DNA of 64,000 bases from Cymbomonas tetramitiformis (lineage: Eukaryota; Chlorophyta; Pyramimonadophyceae; Pyramimonadales; Pyramimonadaceae). Location of the stretch: assembly GCA_001247695.2 (NCBI GenBank), contig LGRX02024693.1:1-64000 (forward strand), written 5' to 3'. Below the pieces are notes generated by a model. That model had not been told where the DNA came from. It saw only the letters and a program-made list of their open reading frames with translations, and did not search any database. This document shows positions 22,281 to 33,700 of this stretch, piece after piece (positions within the stretch are counted from its first letter, which is position 1; each line of letters opens with the position of its first letter). The translations under genes were made by a program, and so were the position numbers.

Positions 22281-25200
22281 TCACCTAGGTCCTTGCGCGT
22301 GCGTTTGATTGGATTGTTGTGCAAGCAAAGCGACGACTATCTGCGCGTATTGCTCGTTCGGTATACTCCGTTCGGGGTCTTTCGCATCCACATTCCATGC
22401 CAGCACTATTTCATTCTTATCGAACGTCTCGGTAGACGGTCGGTGCCCCGGTGGCGCTGCGAAAGCTCCTACGTGACTCGCAAGTTGCTTGCCGAGGTGC
22501 TTCTTCTTGGTGTCGGTGTGCTTTTTGGGTTGGAAATAGCGATATTGCAGCTGTTGAGTTGACGGATAGCGCGCCTCCACCTTCACCAAGTACAACGGAT
22601 CCGACCATTCGCTTCGCTTCAGTTGTACGCGGAAAGCGAACTTGTCGTTTTCAGATTCCACCGCGAGAGCCACCGCAAAGCTGCCGACTGTCATCTGGCC
22701 GTAGGTGACCTCCCACTGGGCGTTGTCCACGTACTGCTCTGCTCGCTTTTGGGCTCGACCTTGGTGTTTCCGTTTACCGTTGTACACTTCTATCGGCGCT
22801 CGATCAATTCGGCGTTGGATGCGCACGGGTATAGCGGGGACGGCGGCAGCCCCGGCAGCTTCTATCGCCAACGCGGGCGCCTCTATCAGTCGAACCAAGG
22901 TGGCATTGCGCTCGATGGCGATTTTCTCGGGATGCTGGAAGGGTATCGCGGGCGCTTGACATTCTCCACCAGCAGTTAGGTGGCGCTGTTTCTCGATGAC
23001 ATCCTCGCGCCAAAACTTTTCGTGCACCTCCGTGAGCTTTGTGCCCAAAATGTCCTTCAACGCCTGTAAGGTATGCTCAAGCTTTTCGATGCCTTCTTCG
23101 GTAAAAGGAATCGGCTTGATGTATCCAGGCCCCGCGACAGGGGGTATAGAAACAAGCTTTGGCAATGGAGTCTCGGGTAACCATTTTGGTGAAATGGAAT
23201 ACTGTTTGTACTGCATGCCCACTTCGCCGTGCTCGTTCATCTTGAACTTGAAAGCCTGCTGTGCCAAAATATTGTGGCAATCGAAGACGTGACCATCAAA
23301 CCAAGAGCTGAAGTCGAAGATCTTCTCGGTGTGCTCGCATATTACACCATCCGTAAAGCATTCTTGTGCGACCTCTATCATCTCGTCGAGCGTCCAAGCT
23401 TGCTTGCGTCGTAGACGCACGGAGAAGCGTGAAAACATCTGGTCAATGTTCTCGTGCGTATGTCCCACCAACAGAAAGTTGAGTTTCACCTTGCGAAAGA
23501 CGCCCGTGTGCACCAGCCAAGCTGCGTATGCCAACATCAACTTGCTCTTGTTGGTGCTCACATTGTCAAGCTGTACATACAATACTTCCGGCATCGGGTA
23601 TGAATTTTCCCCGTCCCCGTTGCGTCGATGCTCTTGAATGCGGAGGATATCCCGGTGCAAAACGTTGACAAGGAAGTTCGCATCGTCCTTGAAGTTGGCG
23701 TAGTTGAAATCCATGAAGCGGCCCACGTTCTCGATCATGCTCCCCATGTTGTGCACGTCAAGGAAGTCCTTAGAGTCCAGATGTTTAGGGATACGTCGAA
23801 AGTGTGGCAGTCGGGTGGTCCACTGCGTCATGCCATCGATGATCACCGAGGCATACTTATGCCAAGTTTTGTTCATGGCAATGCTCTTGGTCATATTCGC
23901 TTTACGACCATGTTTGTAGAACTTCTGGCGCTCCGCTCGTGCGATTGCCAGATGTTTGTTGAGAGGCCCGTTGTATTGCCCTGTGCATGATACACAAATT
24001 CGGGTCAGTGAACAAATTACATAAACATATAAACACATCACAAAGCTATTCATGAATATTCACCTTTTTGAGATTTGGTTAAGCCTTCCTTCAATAACTT
24101 GAAGGACGCGCAAACATCGCAGTGAGAAAATCGGTTCACCGATGGAATCTTTAGCCACTTGCTGCAATCTTCTTCAAATATTTTGTACCAGTAACTGAGA
24201 GAGAGTTTTTTGCTCTCCTCATTCTCACCCAAGCTCTGAAGGTACTCGTCCCACAGCTCTTCGATGGTCAATCCATCTGAAAGGTGCTTCTCGGGTTTGT
24301 GAGGTTGGGGTTGTCCGTATTCGTCCGCGTATTTCTCGAGCCATGCGACGACCGACTCGCGTTTCAGGGAAATCTTGCGGTTGTCCTCCTCGTACGTCAA
24401 TCCATGAACAAACGTGTGTCGGCCCTCGAGCACGCGTGTTCGACAGTCTTGAAGATACCCGTAGCTGATGCCGTAAGCCATATAGTAGAACTTAAAGCAC
24501 ACCTGTTACAAAAAAAAACCGTCACTCAAAAATTAATAACACATTATCTAGAAAATGCATAAGGGTTTTGGTAGGTTGCGCCAATTTAAGACGCTTGGGA
24601 GACACCCCCAACACTGCACGTCTGCAGGCGGGACGGCCGTCGCATGCTCGTCAGCACTCTCCAAACCACGCCTTAAATCTGCGCAACCTAGACCCTCAGT
24701 GGGAATCGAACCCACGAGTGCGAGGTTCATAGCCTAGCGCCGTACCAACTCGACCAACGCGTCGCGAATGTACTTTATGAAATTTATTTAGAAATTTATG
24801 ATACAATATTCCACATTCCTGTGATGACATTACACAATCTATCACAAGGTCCAAGAAAAATTTCGCTTTGGCCAGCGGCCGTTCATTAGCTAAAGAACGG
24901 TTCCCGCAGCCAAAGTGTCTCTGTGTGAGTCGCGCTTTGGCCAGAGGCCGTTCATTAGCTAAAGAACGGTTCCCGCAGCCAAAGTGTCTAATTGTGAGTC
25001 GCGCTTTGGCCAGAGGCCGTTCATTAGCTAATGACCGGTTCCCGCAGCCAAAGTGTCTAATTGTGAGTCGCGCTTTGGCCAGAGGCCGTTCATTAGCTAA
25101 TGAACGGTTCCCGCAGCCAAAGTGTCTAATTGTGAGTCGCGCTTTGGCCAGAGGCCGTTCATTAGCTAATGAACGGTTCCCGCAACCAAAGTGTCTAATT

Positions 25201-26118
25201 GTGAGTCGCGCTTTGGCCAGAGACCGTTCATTAGCTAATGAACGGTTCCCGCAGCCAAAGTGTCTAAGTGGGAGTCGCGCTTTGGCCAGAGACCGTTCAT
25301 TAGCTAATGAACGGTTCCCGCAGCCAAAGTGTCTAAGTGGGAGTCGCGCTTTGGCCAGAGACCGTTCATTAGCTAATGAACGAGTTCAAAAAAAAACATA
25401 CCTGCTTCTTGGCCAAAAAGTATTTGAAGTCGAATTTGTCTTCAGATCGTGAGCTGTTTTTTAGCAAGTCTTTGATGAAGTATTCCTTCCTATCTTTTTG
25501 CGACATACTAAAAATATTTTCGCGAAAGGACTTAATATCTGCCGATGAGAAAGATAGACAGCAGTACGACTTGCAATTGCACTTAATGGTTTCTGCCATT
25601 GATATACTGTCAGCCTGCAAACGTCGCTGCTTGATACTAATTACGCCTGTATATTGTTTCTTGCGTATGTCGGATTCGTACGGTTTGCGCGTTACAATCT
25701 GCTTGTTTACTTCACCGTTAATGCACCGAAGAGGGTCTTCATTAAGCAAGTCTAAACTTGTCTCTGAAAATTCTGATTCTAGTTTGCTTTTTATCTCTTG
25801 TAAGTCAATTTCGCGCAAAGCGCGTGTCCCGGAAACGCGTGAAGAATTAGAGCTAACTTCCGATCTAGACGTCAAAGGCGCGTTCCAAAGAACCAATTGC
25901 GTATTTGCGCTCGGGGCTGTGCTTGGAATTGGCTCATGATTGAAAAAGTCAGCCTCTATTTCCATAGAATCTTCAATAACTATTCTCGGGCACGGTTTGC
26001 AGATAATCTCGCAACCTTCATCAAAAGGAATAGAAAACATATTTTCGTCAAAATTAGACGTCATTAGCTTATGAAGCCGTCTTTTACGTTCTGAAAATGA
26101 TATGGACTTGCGAGTCAA
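22281..26118 (-). CDS. DUF7869-like protein, probable transposase of the nested element, three exons
   Basis: Exons 26118-25402, 24502-24064 and 23980-22281 join in phase (CAG|GTATGT donor at 25402; AACAG acceptor before 24502; AAG|GTGAAT donor; GCACAG acceptor before 23980) to give 951 codons. Exon 1 ends with a Cys cluster (CNCKSYCC) and a helix of FRENIFSMSQKDRKEYFIKD type. The junction reads KKQ-VCFKFYYMAYGIS. Exon 2 carries a CDVCASFK knuckle. Exon 3 has conserved acidic positions: IIDGMTQW (about 23838), QLDNVSTNKS (about 23565) and LVGHTHENIDQMFSR (about 23450). This Cys-helix, then D, DN and GHTHENID layout matches a widespread eukaryotic family labelled DUF7869, probably with an RNase H-like fold; the family name is from recall and the transposase role is inferred. 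The 899-bp first intron contains the 69-bp array and a tRNA-like sequence. Confidence 0.8.
24691..24766 (-). tRNA. tRNA-like sequence, probably a pseudogene, in an intron of the nested element
   Basis: The minus strand has an A box (TGGTCGAGTTGG, 24745-24756) and a perfect T arm (GTGGG TTCGATT CCCAC, 24699-24715), with a plausible anticodon arm whose loop reads CTATGAA (anticodon AUG, which would be unusual). The acceptor ends do not pair, so it is probably not a functional tRNA. Next to it a 34-bp imperfect inverted repeat (24570-24603 with 24656-24694) overlaps its 3' side. Confidence 0.35.
24863..25382. repeat. Palindromic tandem array A: 8 units of 69 bp inside the intron of the DUF7869-like gene
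   Basis: Cores start at 24881, 24950, 25019, 25088, 25157, 25226, 25295 and 25364, always 69 bp apart. Six copies hold the 20-bp palindrome CGTTCATTAGCTAATGAACG or extend it by a base pair on each side. The first two have AAAG in place of AATG; the third has GACC in place of GAAC. Outer CTTTGGC and GCCAAAG segments make each unit a larger imperfect hairpin. The array ends about 20 bases from the exon-1 donor at 25402. Because 69 is divisible by three, it creates a spurious 194-codon plus-strand frame. Confidence 0.95.
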
Positions 26119-26388
26119 CGGAGAATTTCTATCTTACTAAATCGATCGATTCTCGATTTAAGCGCAAATGACACCAGGATATCTTCAAATCATATCCTTG
26201 ATCTGAACAGACCGAATCAGGAAGCGACAGCAAATGTCATTTTTGATTAAAATTGACATCGATATTTGACATGTCATTTTCAGCCGCCAGAAATGATTTA
26301 CAATATTGTGCTAAAGTTACATCATTTTTTCAAAGTTCTTTCACACACACCCCTTCCACAGTTGACAGCCAATTTCTCTCATTTCGCA
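26119..26388. promoter_or_regulatory. Shared upstream region of the two divergent genes of the nested element
   Basis: 270 bp between the minus-strand ATG at 26118 and the plus-strand ATG at 26389. It is AT-rich with short inverted motifs (ATCGATCGATTCTCGAT, TGACATCGATATTTGACATG). The plus frame is open further upstream but the 26389 ATG (MATPETFQVLRE) gives the better start. Bidirectional promoter function is inferred from position alone. Confidence 0.55.
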
Positions 26389-29300
26389 ATGGCGACACCC
26401 GAAACATTTCAAGTACTGAGGGAAACACATGTTTTCCAGTACTATCTAGCTAACAAGTGGAGCATTGTCAGAACGCTTGAAACCGACGATCCTCCTGACA
26501 CCTTGCAAATAGTGATTCACTCTGATGACCCAAACGAGCAGAATGAAGAAGTGTTTTACAGTTTTCCTCCGTTTACCTCTTCGACTGTAGTCGAGGGTAG
26601 CCTCGTTCCTGAGAAACGCGTAGCGTACAGTATCATTGAGAACCAGAATCCAATTCTGTATTTCGTCGCATTCAGAAACAGAAAGCTTACTGTGATCGAA
26701 TTAGACAGCGCAAACTTTGAGGAAACCTTCAGCCTTCCAAAGCACACAAATCGGCTTATGGCTTTTCAAAATTTGAAAACTAGGGCAGCAGGAGAAAAAA
26801 AAAAGCAAAGAATTCTATCTAGCGAGCTATGTAAACCAGGCGTGGAAAGCGTCGATTACAGCTCCTTTCTGGCAAAGCAAGAGGCCAGCGCCAGTGATGG
26901 ATGACCTCGGAATTGCTGGCGAGATACCTGTTGTAGAGGCTTCGGTACGTCCCTTTCATGCCCTGCGCCTGGACCGGGGCGGAAAGCGTTCATTAGCTAA
27001 TGAACGCTTTCCGCCCCGAAACGCGCGCCCTGCGCCCTGACCGGGGCAGAAAGCGTTCATTAGCTAATGAACGCTTCCAGCCCCGAAACGCGCGCACTGC
27101 GCCCTGACCGGGGCGGAAAGCGTTCATTAGCTAATGAACGCTTTCAGCCCCGAAACGCGCGCACTGCGCCCTGACCGGGGCGGAAGGCGTTCATTAGCTA
27201 ATGAACGCTTTCAGCCCCGAAACGCGCGCCCTGAGCCCTGACCGGGGCGGAAGGCGTTCATTAGCTAATGAACGCTTTCAGCCCCGAAACGCGCGCCCTG
27301 AGCCCTGACCGGGGCGGAAGGCGTTCATTAGCTAATGAACGCTTTCAGCCCCGAAACGCGCGCCCTGAGCCCTGACCGGGGCGGAAGGCGTTCATTAGCT
27401 AATGAACGCTTTCCGCCTCGAAACGCGCGCCCTGAGCCCTGACCGGGGCGGAAGGCGTTCATTAGCTAATGAACGCTTTCGGCCTCGAAACGCGCGCCCT
27501 GAGCCCTGACCGGGGCGGAAGGCCTTCATTAGCTAATGAACAGTTTCGTCTTGTCCCAGGCTGCCAGGAGAACGGATGTGCAGCGTGCTGCCGAACGCGC
27601 CCTTCAAGGACCTAGTGGCTCCAGAGCGTTTACTGGAGCGGGCGCTAATGTGGATATGTCTCAAGTGGCCACCCCATCTGAGGCAAGGAAGGCAGCCGAG
27701 GTGGCTGCACATGGGTGGCACGCTAAGCTAACAGTGGAGCATGCAGCAAAGATGGATTATGAGGAGAAAGCAAAGCTGTGCAGGCAAATCGAGATGGAGC
27801 ACCGGTGGCCGAACCCGATGGATACCGACGAGGCGGCCGAGAAAGGGAGTGTGTTTCGTCTCCCCATTGAATGCCTGTACCACGCGACGGGGTACGAGGC
27901 CTGCCGGGATCAAGAGAGGGGCTGGGTGAACGAGATCAAGTCCAGCAGAAAGGAGAACCCGTGGGCCCCTTTCAATGCGGGTCTTGTTGCGATCGACGAT
28001 GTCAAAACCCGTGCCGAATTCTCCCTGAGAAAAGCTCTCGAGGGAAAATACAGAGGCAAGGTTTTTGGGCACCAGCACTGTTATCAAGCCACCGACGAGT
28101 GTCACGAGGAAATCCCGTTGGAGGTAGCTTTCTGGCACTTCGAGAGCAAGATCTACATCGGTCTCACGCCTGACATGATTCGGTTTTTAGGCGAGATGCA
28201 GAACCAAATCGATCAGAAGACGAAAGGCAAAGACAACACCCAGTTCATGCAAGGGCTTCGTTCGACCCTTTTCGAAAAGCATGGGGTCGTGTACAGGGTT
28301 TACCGAGAAGCGTTGATCTCCGAGTTCGTCGCCGGCGTCCCCGAGGACACCGAACGGGGTACCCCTTATCAACCTGGGTATTACGAGGTCGGAGGGCTGG
28401 TGCAAAAAATGGCGGAGTTCGAATCAGAGCATGGATTTTCAGTCCCGGATCCCGAGAAATATCCCAACGGATTCCAGTACATGGAGAATGTGCAGACGTT
28501 TGAGCGCGAGGGAGACCCTGAGCTCCTCCCCGAGGTAGAGGTGACGATGAAGACGCTGAACGATGACATCAACGCTCACCTCGATCGGGTCACAAGTTGG
28601 TACCCCGTAATGTCTCACTTGAACCAAGCTATGAGGACGCATGTGAAGCAAGTAGCGATGTCCAAGCATTCGGTGTTCGGCGAAACTCAAATCAACCACT
28701 ACTTCATGCACTGGACAATTGCCAATTTCCGGCCGCAGACGTGGGACCTCTGCGTTAGCATCATGGAGGCTTACAGAAGGTTTGGCTTTTGGCTTCGAAG
28801 ACCAAAAAGCGCAAGGCCTCATCTTCGCCCGCTAAGGGACCCGCCAAGAAAGCTGGCAAAAAGGGCACCTCCAACCGACAGGTAAATTACTTTAAACTTC
28901 TGCTTCAAACAGTGTTTACCCCCCCAAAGCATCCTTTTCTATATTTTAAGACATGCTAAAAATGTTTTTTTTTACTTGCAGATGGAAGACGAGGTGCAAC
29001 GAGGAGGCGGGGACCAAGGAGCGGGCTCGTCTAAAGGGGCAGGCATTTTGGTGGAAGAAGCTCAGTTTCTCCACAATGCCAAATCCATGGGTATGACGTT
29101 CTGGATTAACTTGGGCGGCTTGGCGGGGGAGGCGGAGTTCGACAAGGTGGACACGTATCTGCGCCAGATTATCAACAAGGAGTTGTCAGTAAAAGAGGGG
29201 GGCCTGATGATAAGCCAGTTCAAGAAGGAACGCATGGTGCAGAAGCACTTGGTGTCCGCGGCGGGATTGCAAACCTGGGACGAATTCAAGAACGAGTTCA

Positions 29301-30490
29301 CCCCCTACTGGAGCTCCCAAGAGAAAATCGAGTCGTTGATCGGCTGCTTACCTTCAACTCAGGGGGGAGCGCGCCGGGGGGGATCTGGGGAAGTTCCGCA
29401 CGCGATCTTGAATTACGTCGAGAACGCGCGGGCGAATCTCAAAGAAGCGCAGGCGCCAAGCGCGGGGCAAATCCAAGGCTTGCAACAGGTCGAGGTGAAA
29501 GTCGACATCAAACTCTATCGGGAGGCGCGGACCGAGGGGCCGGAGCTTAAGGTTCCAGGAGAGGCAGGCCTTGAGGACGACGAGCCCACACATGAGACGA
29601 ACGTGCCGATGTTCCCTCGTTGGAAGATCGTCAAGGGCAGCATGAGCGATATGAAGGACGTCCCGAGGCTGCCCTTCACGGGGACGATCATCGACTGCAA
29701 TTACGCCCTTGACAAGGAGAAGACTCCCGACGCGATGACCAAGGAGGAGGTGCAACCGTTCCTGGAGTCTTTCAACGCCAAGACCACCGCCCCGGCATGG
29801 ACTATCGCTATCTTTTGCGGTTTCGTCCAACAAAGCGATTTCCTGGAGGTGATTGACAATTACTGCTCCGGCCGCGCGGAGCGGTTCTTCTGGCACAAGC
29901 AGAACGTGCACATGAACCCCAACAAGTCCGTGCGCTACAATGACGTTGAATGTGGCGTCCTGGGGTACCATGTAAAGAGCGATGCCCAGGGGGAGTCTAC
30001 TAAAAAGCCGGAGTGGATGTTCAACTTTGATACTGGAGAAGGTGAACGTGTGAGCCGCGCGTCACTTTTGCGCGGCTTCCCGGTTGTGCACCAGATGTTC
30101 AAACGCGACAACAAAGCCGTGAATAACCATCAGAAACCCCAAGCTCTGTTGATGGAGCTGATCCAGTGCCACATGCTCGGTGACAATCCGGGCAAGATGG
30201 ATGAGAACGGCCATCCACTCAACTGGATTCTCGACGCTTGCTGCGGCGTCGGCTCGACGTCCATGGCCGCCATGTGGTGTGGTATGAACGCGATCGGCTT
30301 CGACCACGACCAGTTCATGGTCAGCTCTGCGCAGCAACGGCTGATCAATTTCGACAACGAGCCCGATCAGGACGCCGAGACGAAGCCAAAACAGAAGAGC
30401 GAACCGACGGCGAAGGGCAAGGAAGCGGCCACTGCCGAATCTGAGGAAGAAGAGAATGATGAAGATGACGCAGATGATAATGATGATTAA
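26389..30490 (+). CDS. Large unfamiliar protein ending in an N4/N6 DNA methyltransferase-like domain, three exons, two frame errors
   Basis: Exons 26389-26944, 27560-28881 and 28982-30490 are linked by TCG|GTACGT...TCCCAG|GCT and CAG|GTAAAT...TTGCAG|ATG, all phase 0. In exon 1 the natural reading changes frame at an A10 run (26795-26804), after which KEFYLASYVNQAWKASITA and KRPAPVMDDLGIAGEIPVVE run into the donor. In exon 2 a T4 run (28787-28790) needs one more base to reach a lysine-rich tail (KTKKRKASSSPAKGPAKKAG). With both changes the product is about 1,128 residues. The last 300 residues look like an N4/N6-type methyltransferase: IIDCNY at about 29687-29704 sits where DPPY is expected, a WHKQN segment with a conserved Glu follows, then LDACCGVGSTSMAA (30228-30269) and IGFDHDQ (30295-30315) as the SAM-binding part. 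It ends in a long acidic tail. The remainder is unrecognised. Confidence 0.72.
26971..27541. repeat. Palindromic tandem array B: 9 units of 67 bp inside the first intron of the plus-strand gene
   Basis: Cores start at 26988 and every 67 bp to 27524. Eight copies contain the same 20-bp palindrome CGTTCATTAGCTAATGAACG as array A; the ninth has one changed base. In the first unit the palindrome extends perfectly to 42 bp (26978-27019), flanked by GGGGCGGAAAG and its complement. Outside the core the unit (CCCCGAAACGCGCGCCCTG...) is unrelated to that of array A. The last core ends about 20 bases before the exon-2 acceptor. Confidence 0.95.
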
Positions 30491-30740
30491 AATAGTAGGA
30501 TTTGTCGACCGCCCTGACTGATAGTATCAGTCATGCCTCGACGGTATAGGGTGAAAAGTACTCTACTCGTAAACATTTGAATAAAGAATGATACATGTAT
30601 GCATATTTCGGTGTTTTCATTGTACGCATACTGCACTTTTCTACCGTGTTGCCTTTATGTATCCCTATTTCGCGCATAAATATCACTAAACCCTGATTTT
30701 TTTGAAATATATATAAATCCAAAAATGACATATGATAATG

Positions 30741-30763
30741 TCATTTTCATCGAATAGTGTGTT
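30741..30763 (-). repeat. Right terminal inverted repeat of the nested element
   Basis: 23 bp, exact inverse complement of 21932-21954. The TAAT target copy follows at 30764-30767. Confidence 0.95.
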
Positions 30764-33700
30764 TAATCCGAAGCTCTATAAGGGAATGAAGGAGGATCAC
30801 CTCGACTTCGACATGCCTGACTGGCCTGAAGCTGATAGCGCGAAGCCGACAGAAGCTCCACACGAACCCCCTGACAGAGCTCCGCCTCAGATAAGGATAA
30901 CGAGGAGTATGTCACGCGCTGGAAAAGCCTCTACGACCCCAGCGCCTCCACAGTTGGCGTCACCGAAGACGCGAACGCCTACATCACGAGCTGACGCATC
31001 GGAGGCGCCCACTGAGAAGGTGCCAGCGAGCTCACCACCCCCGCAGCAGGCGCCCCAGCAGTCAGCTCCATCCCCGGTCCTTCACCCGCAAAAACGGCAG
31101 ACTCCCCCCGAAGACTCGCAGAATTGGCGTGTCCGAGCAGAGTACTCCTCGAAGTACGCCGAGAAGTTTGGACCCTTCGATGTGGACGCCTGTTGTGACT
31201 TTGGCGGCCGCAACAGACAGGCGGATAGATTCTGGACAGACTGCCTTTCGGAGAAATGGAGGGGCCTTCGGGTTTGGTGTAACCCTCCATATAACTCCAA
31301 GCACATTACGGTGGAGGCGATTTTGAACAAGTATATCGCAGAATGGAAGGCAGACACAGAAAACACCTCAGCAGTCTTCGTTCTACCAGATCACCAGTCC
31401 AAGCTCCCCGCGTGGCGCAAACTTTTCAGAAAGGCCAATATGCAGATCGTGGAGGTCATCCCCACTCACGATGATAAGGGCGAGCCCAATCAGTTCTTCG
31501 AGAACCCAGATGGGAAGGCCTTCGACCTTCGTTGGCCTGTTCTGATAGTACACGCCCCTTCCGCAAAACCACAGCCGGCACGCGTGAGGCACCCGCGAAC
31601 GTCCCCCGCTGTGATAAGGACAGGTGAGGCAGCAGCCTTCAGAGACGCAACCTCCCAGCAGTCGGACTCAAAGTTCCTGCGTGCGTTGAAAGCGGAGTAC
31701 ACCCGAGAGAGGACACTTCGTTCGCTGCGGGAGAAAGTGAAGGCGGCACCACACCAATGCCTACAGGACTTCAGGCTGGTGGGTGAAGTGGTTTGGAGGA
31801 CCGCAGCAGGGAGATATCAGCTGGTGCTGGGGGAGGACTCTCCACTTCGAGAAGTAGTGATTCGCCATGCTCATGAGTCATTGTCCTCGGGCCATACTGG
31901 GCGAGACAAGACTCTGGAGAGGGTGCTGCGACGCTTCTATTGGCGTGGTGCCGCGGAAGATGTGGGCACCTGGGTTGCAGCCTGCGCAGTGTGCCAATCA
32001 GTGAGGCCGCGGGGAACTTACCCGGATGGGTTGCTAAACCCTCACAGCATCCCGAACAGGCCATGGCAGGATGTCGCGGTGGACTTCGTCACCGGCTTGC
32101 CGGTATCAGAGAGGGGCAATGATGCTTTCGTGGCCTTCACCTGCAAGCTGACGAAGATGGTCCACGTTGTGCCGATGAACTTCGGCGACAGCTCCGCAGC
32201 TGTGGTGGCCAGAATCTACTTTGACTCGGTGTGGCGCTTACATGGCGCGCCTATGAAGATTGTCTCTGATCGTGATCCACGGTTTCAAGATGCTTTCTGG
32301 CAGGAACTCATGAGACTAATGGGTGTGAAAGTGGCTCGTACCACGCCGTACAACCCTCGGTCTGACGGCCAGGCGGAACACAGCAACAGGGTTATTGAGG
32401 ACATGCTCAGGTCCTTTGTAGACGCCAATGTGGAGGACTGGGATCTGTTCACCACTAACGTGGAGTTCGCGATCAATGACTCCAGGAGTGAATCTACTGG
32501 CTTCACGCCGTTTGAACTGGTGTTCGGGTTCTCGCCGCTGTCGCAGTTGGATCTTTTCCTGGAGGCCGCGAAGTCCACCGCCGGACGACGAACTGGGGGA
32601 GTAGGCACCGCACACGAAGTGGCTGTGAAATTTTCGTCGCAGCTGCGGGACGCCAGGCAGCGGTTGGAGCTGGCTCAACAGCGACAGCGCGAACAGTTTG
32701 ATCGCAGACACGGGCAGCGGGAGTATGCTGTTGGAGATCTGGTCTGGATAGAGGCGAAACACCATACGGAGAAGGTGATGGATCGCTCCATCTGTAGGAA
32801 ACTGACCAAGCGCTGGCATGGACCAGTTCCTGTGACCGAACGCTTCTTCAGCGATATACAGATGACCATGCCCGAGGCCGACAGAGGAGCTCCAGTAGCC
32901 TACCGCCTACGCCTCCCTCCTCACTGGCGGATTCACGACGTGTTCGCTCAACATCGCCTCAAACCGTACACCAGCGGTCAAGATGCTTTTGCCGCACGCG
33001 ATCACCTAGCAGTACCTGAAGAGGTGGTAGTGGACGGTCAGAAGGAAGCACACGTTGAGCGCATCCTTGCACGTCGAGTGCGGTCTGTTCGAGGGAAGGA
33101 GGTGGAAGAGTGGAAGGTTCGCTGGACTGGCTACTCCAAAGCTCACGACCAATGGAGGACGCGTGACAAACTTGAACGCGGAAGTCCACTTCAACAACTT
33201 CGTGAATTCGAGCAAGCGAGGCTGCACATGGAAGCGCAAGTCCGCGACGAAGCCACTCGGCGACGCGAGCAGCGTGGCCGCCACTCCGCTCAAGCCGGAA
33301 TGACACTGGCCCACCTCATCACTAATCCCTGCGATGAACTGGACCAGCTCGAGCAGATGGAAGATGATATCCCCCTGCCGTGGGAACGCCAAGAGCGCGT
33401 GGAAGATGGGTCGTTGGCACTGGTGACAGAGCTGCTGGCAATTCAGGCAAAAACAACCCGCACGCCCAGGATTCTCGTACTTTTCAGCGGTACTGGCTCA
33501 GTAGAGAGGGAATTCCTAAATTGCTTCCCCTCCGCCTCAGTAGTGACCCTCGACTCCGGGCATATCTGGCAACCCACTCATGTGTGTGACATCCTGCAAT
33601 GGGACTACAGACAATACCCGCCTGGATTCTTCGATGTTGGTTGGGCAAGTCCCCCCTGCAGGCAGTACAGTCAAGCGCGCACCACTGGTGGACCCCCTGA

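Larger units (their letters stand above)
21932..30763. mobile_element. Nested 8,832-bp terminal-inverted-repeat element with two divergent spliced genes
   Basis: Perfect 23-bp terminal inverted repeats (21932-21954 and 30741-30763, starting AACACACTATTCGATG) with imperfect similarity for about 15 more bases. TAAT is duplicated at 21928-21931 and 30764-30767. Removing the element and one TAAT restores the retrotransposon pol frame exactly (GETIALVN then PKLYKGM). Inside are a minus-strand gene at 22281-26118 and a plus-strand gene at 26389-30490, sharing a 270-bp start region and converging on the ends. Each has an intron filled with a palindromic tandem array. The minus product looks transposase-like; the plus product ends in a methyltransferase-like domain. 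I cannot assign it to a named transposon superfamily. Confidence 0.92.

Noticed and set aside
24868..25452. A 194-codon plus-strand frame with 23-residue repeats (RSLANERFPQPKC type)
   Set aside because: It exists because the 69-bp array unit is a multiple of three. The region is an intron of the minus-strand gene with canonical splice sites on both sides.
24863..27541. CRISPR-like appearance of the palindromic arrays
   Set aside because: The whole unit repeats, so there are no unique spacers. The surroundings are eukaryotic spliced genes and there are no cas genes.
27536..27559. ATG inside the last palindrome of array B as the start of the plus-strand gene
   Set aside because: The codons before 27560 lie in the palindrome and a pyrimidine-rich acceptor. 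Splicing from exon 1 (ending 26944) is in phase and joins natural protein sequence.
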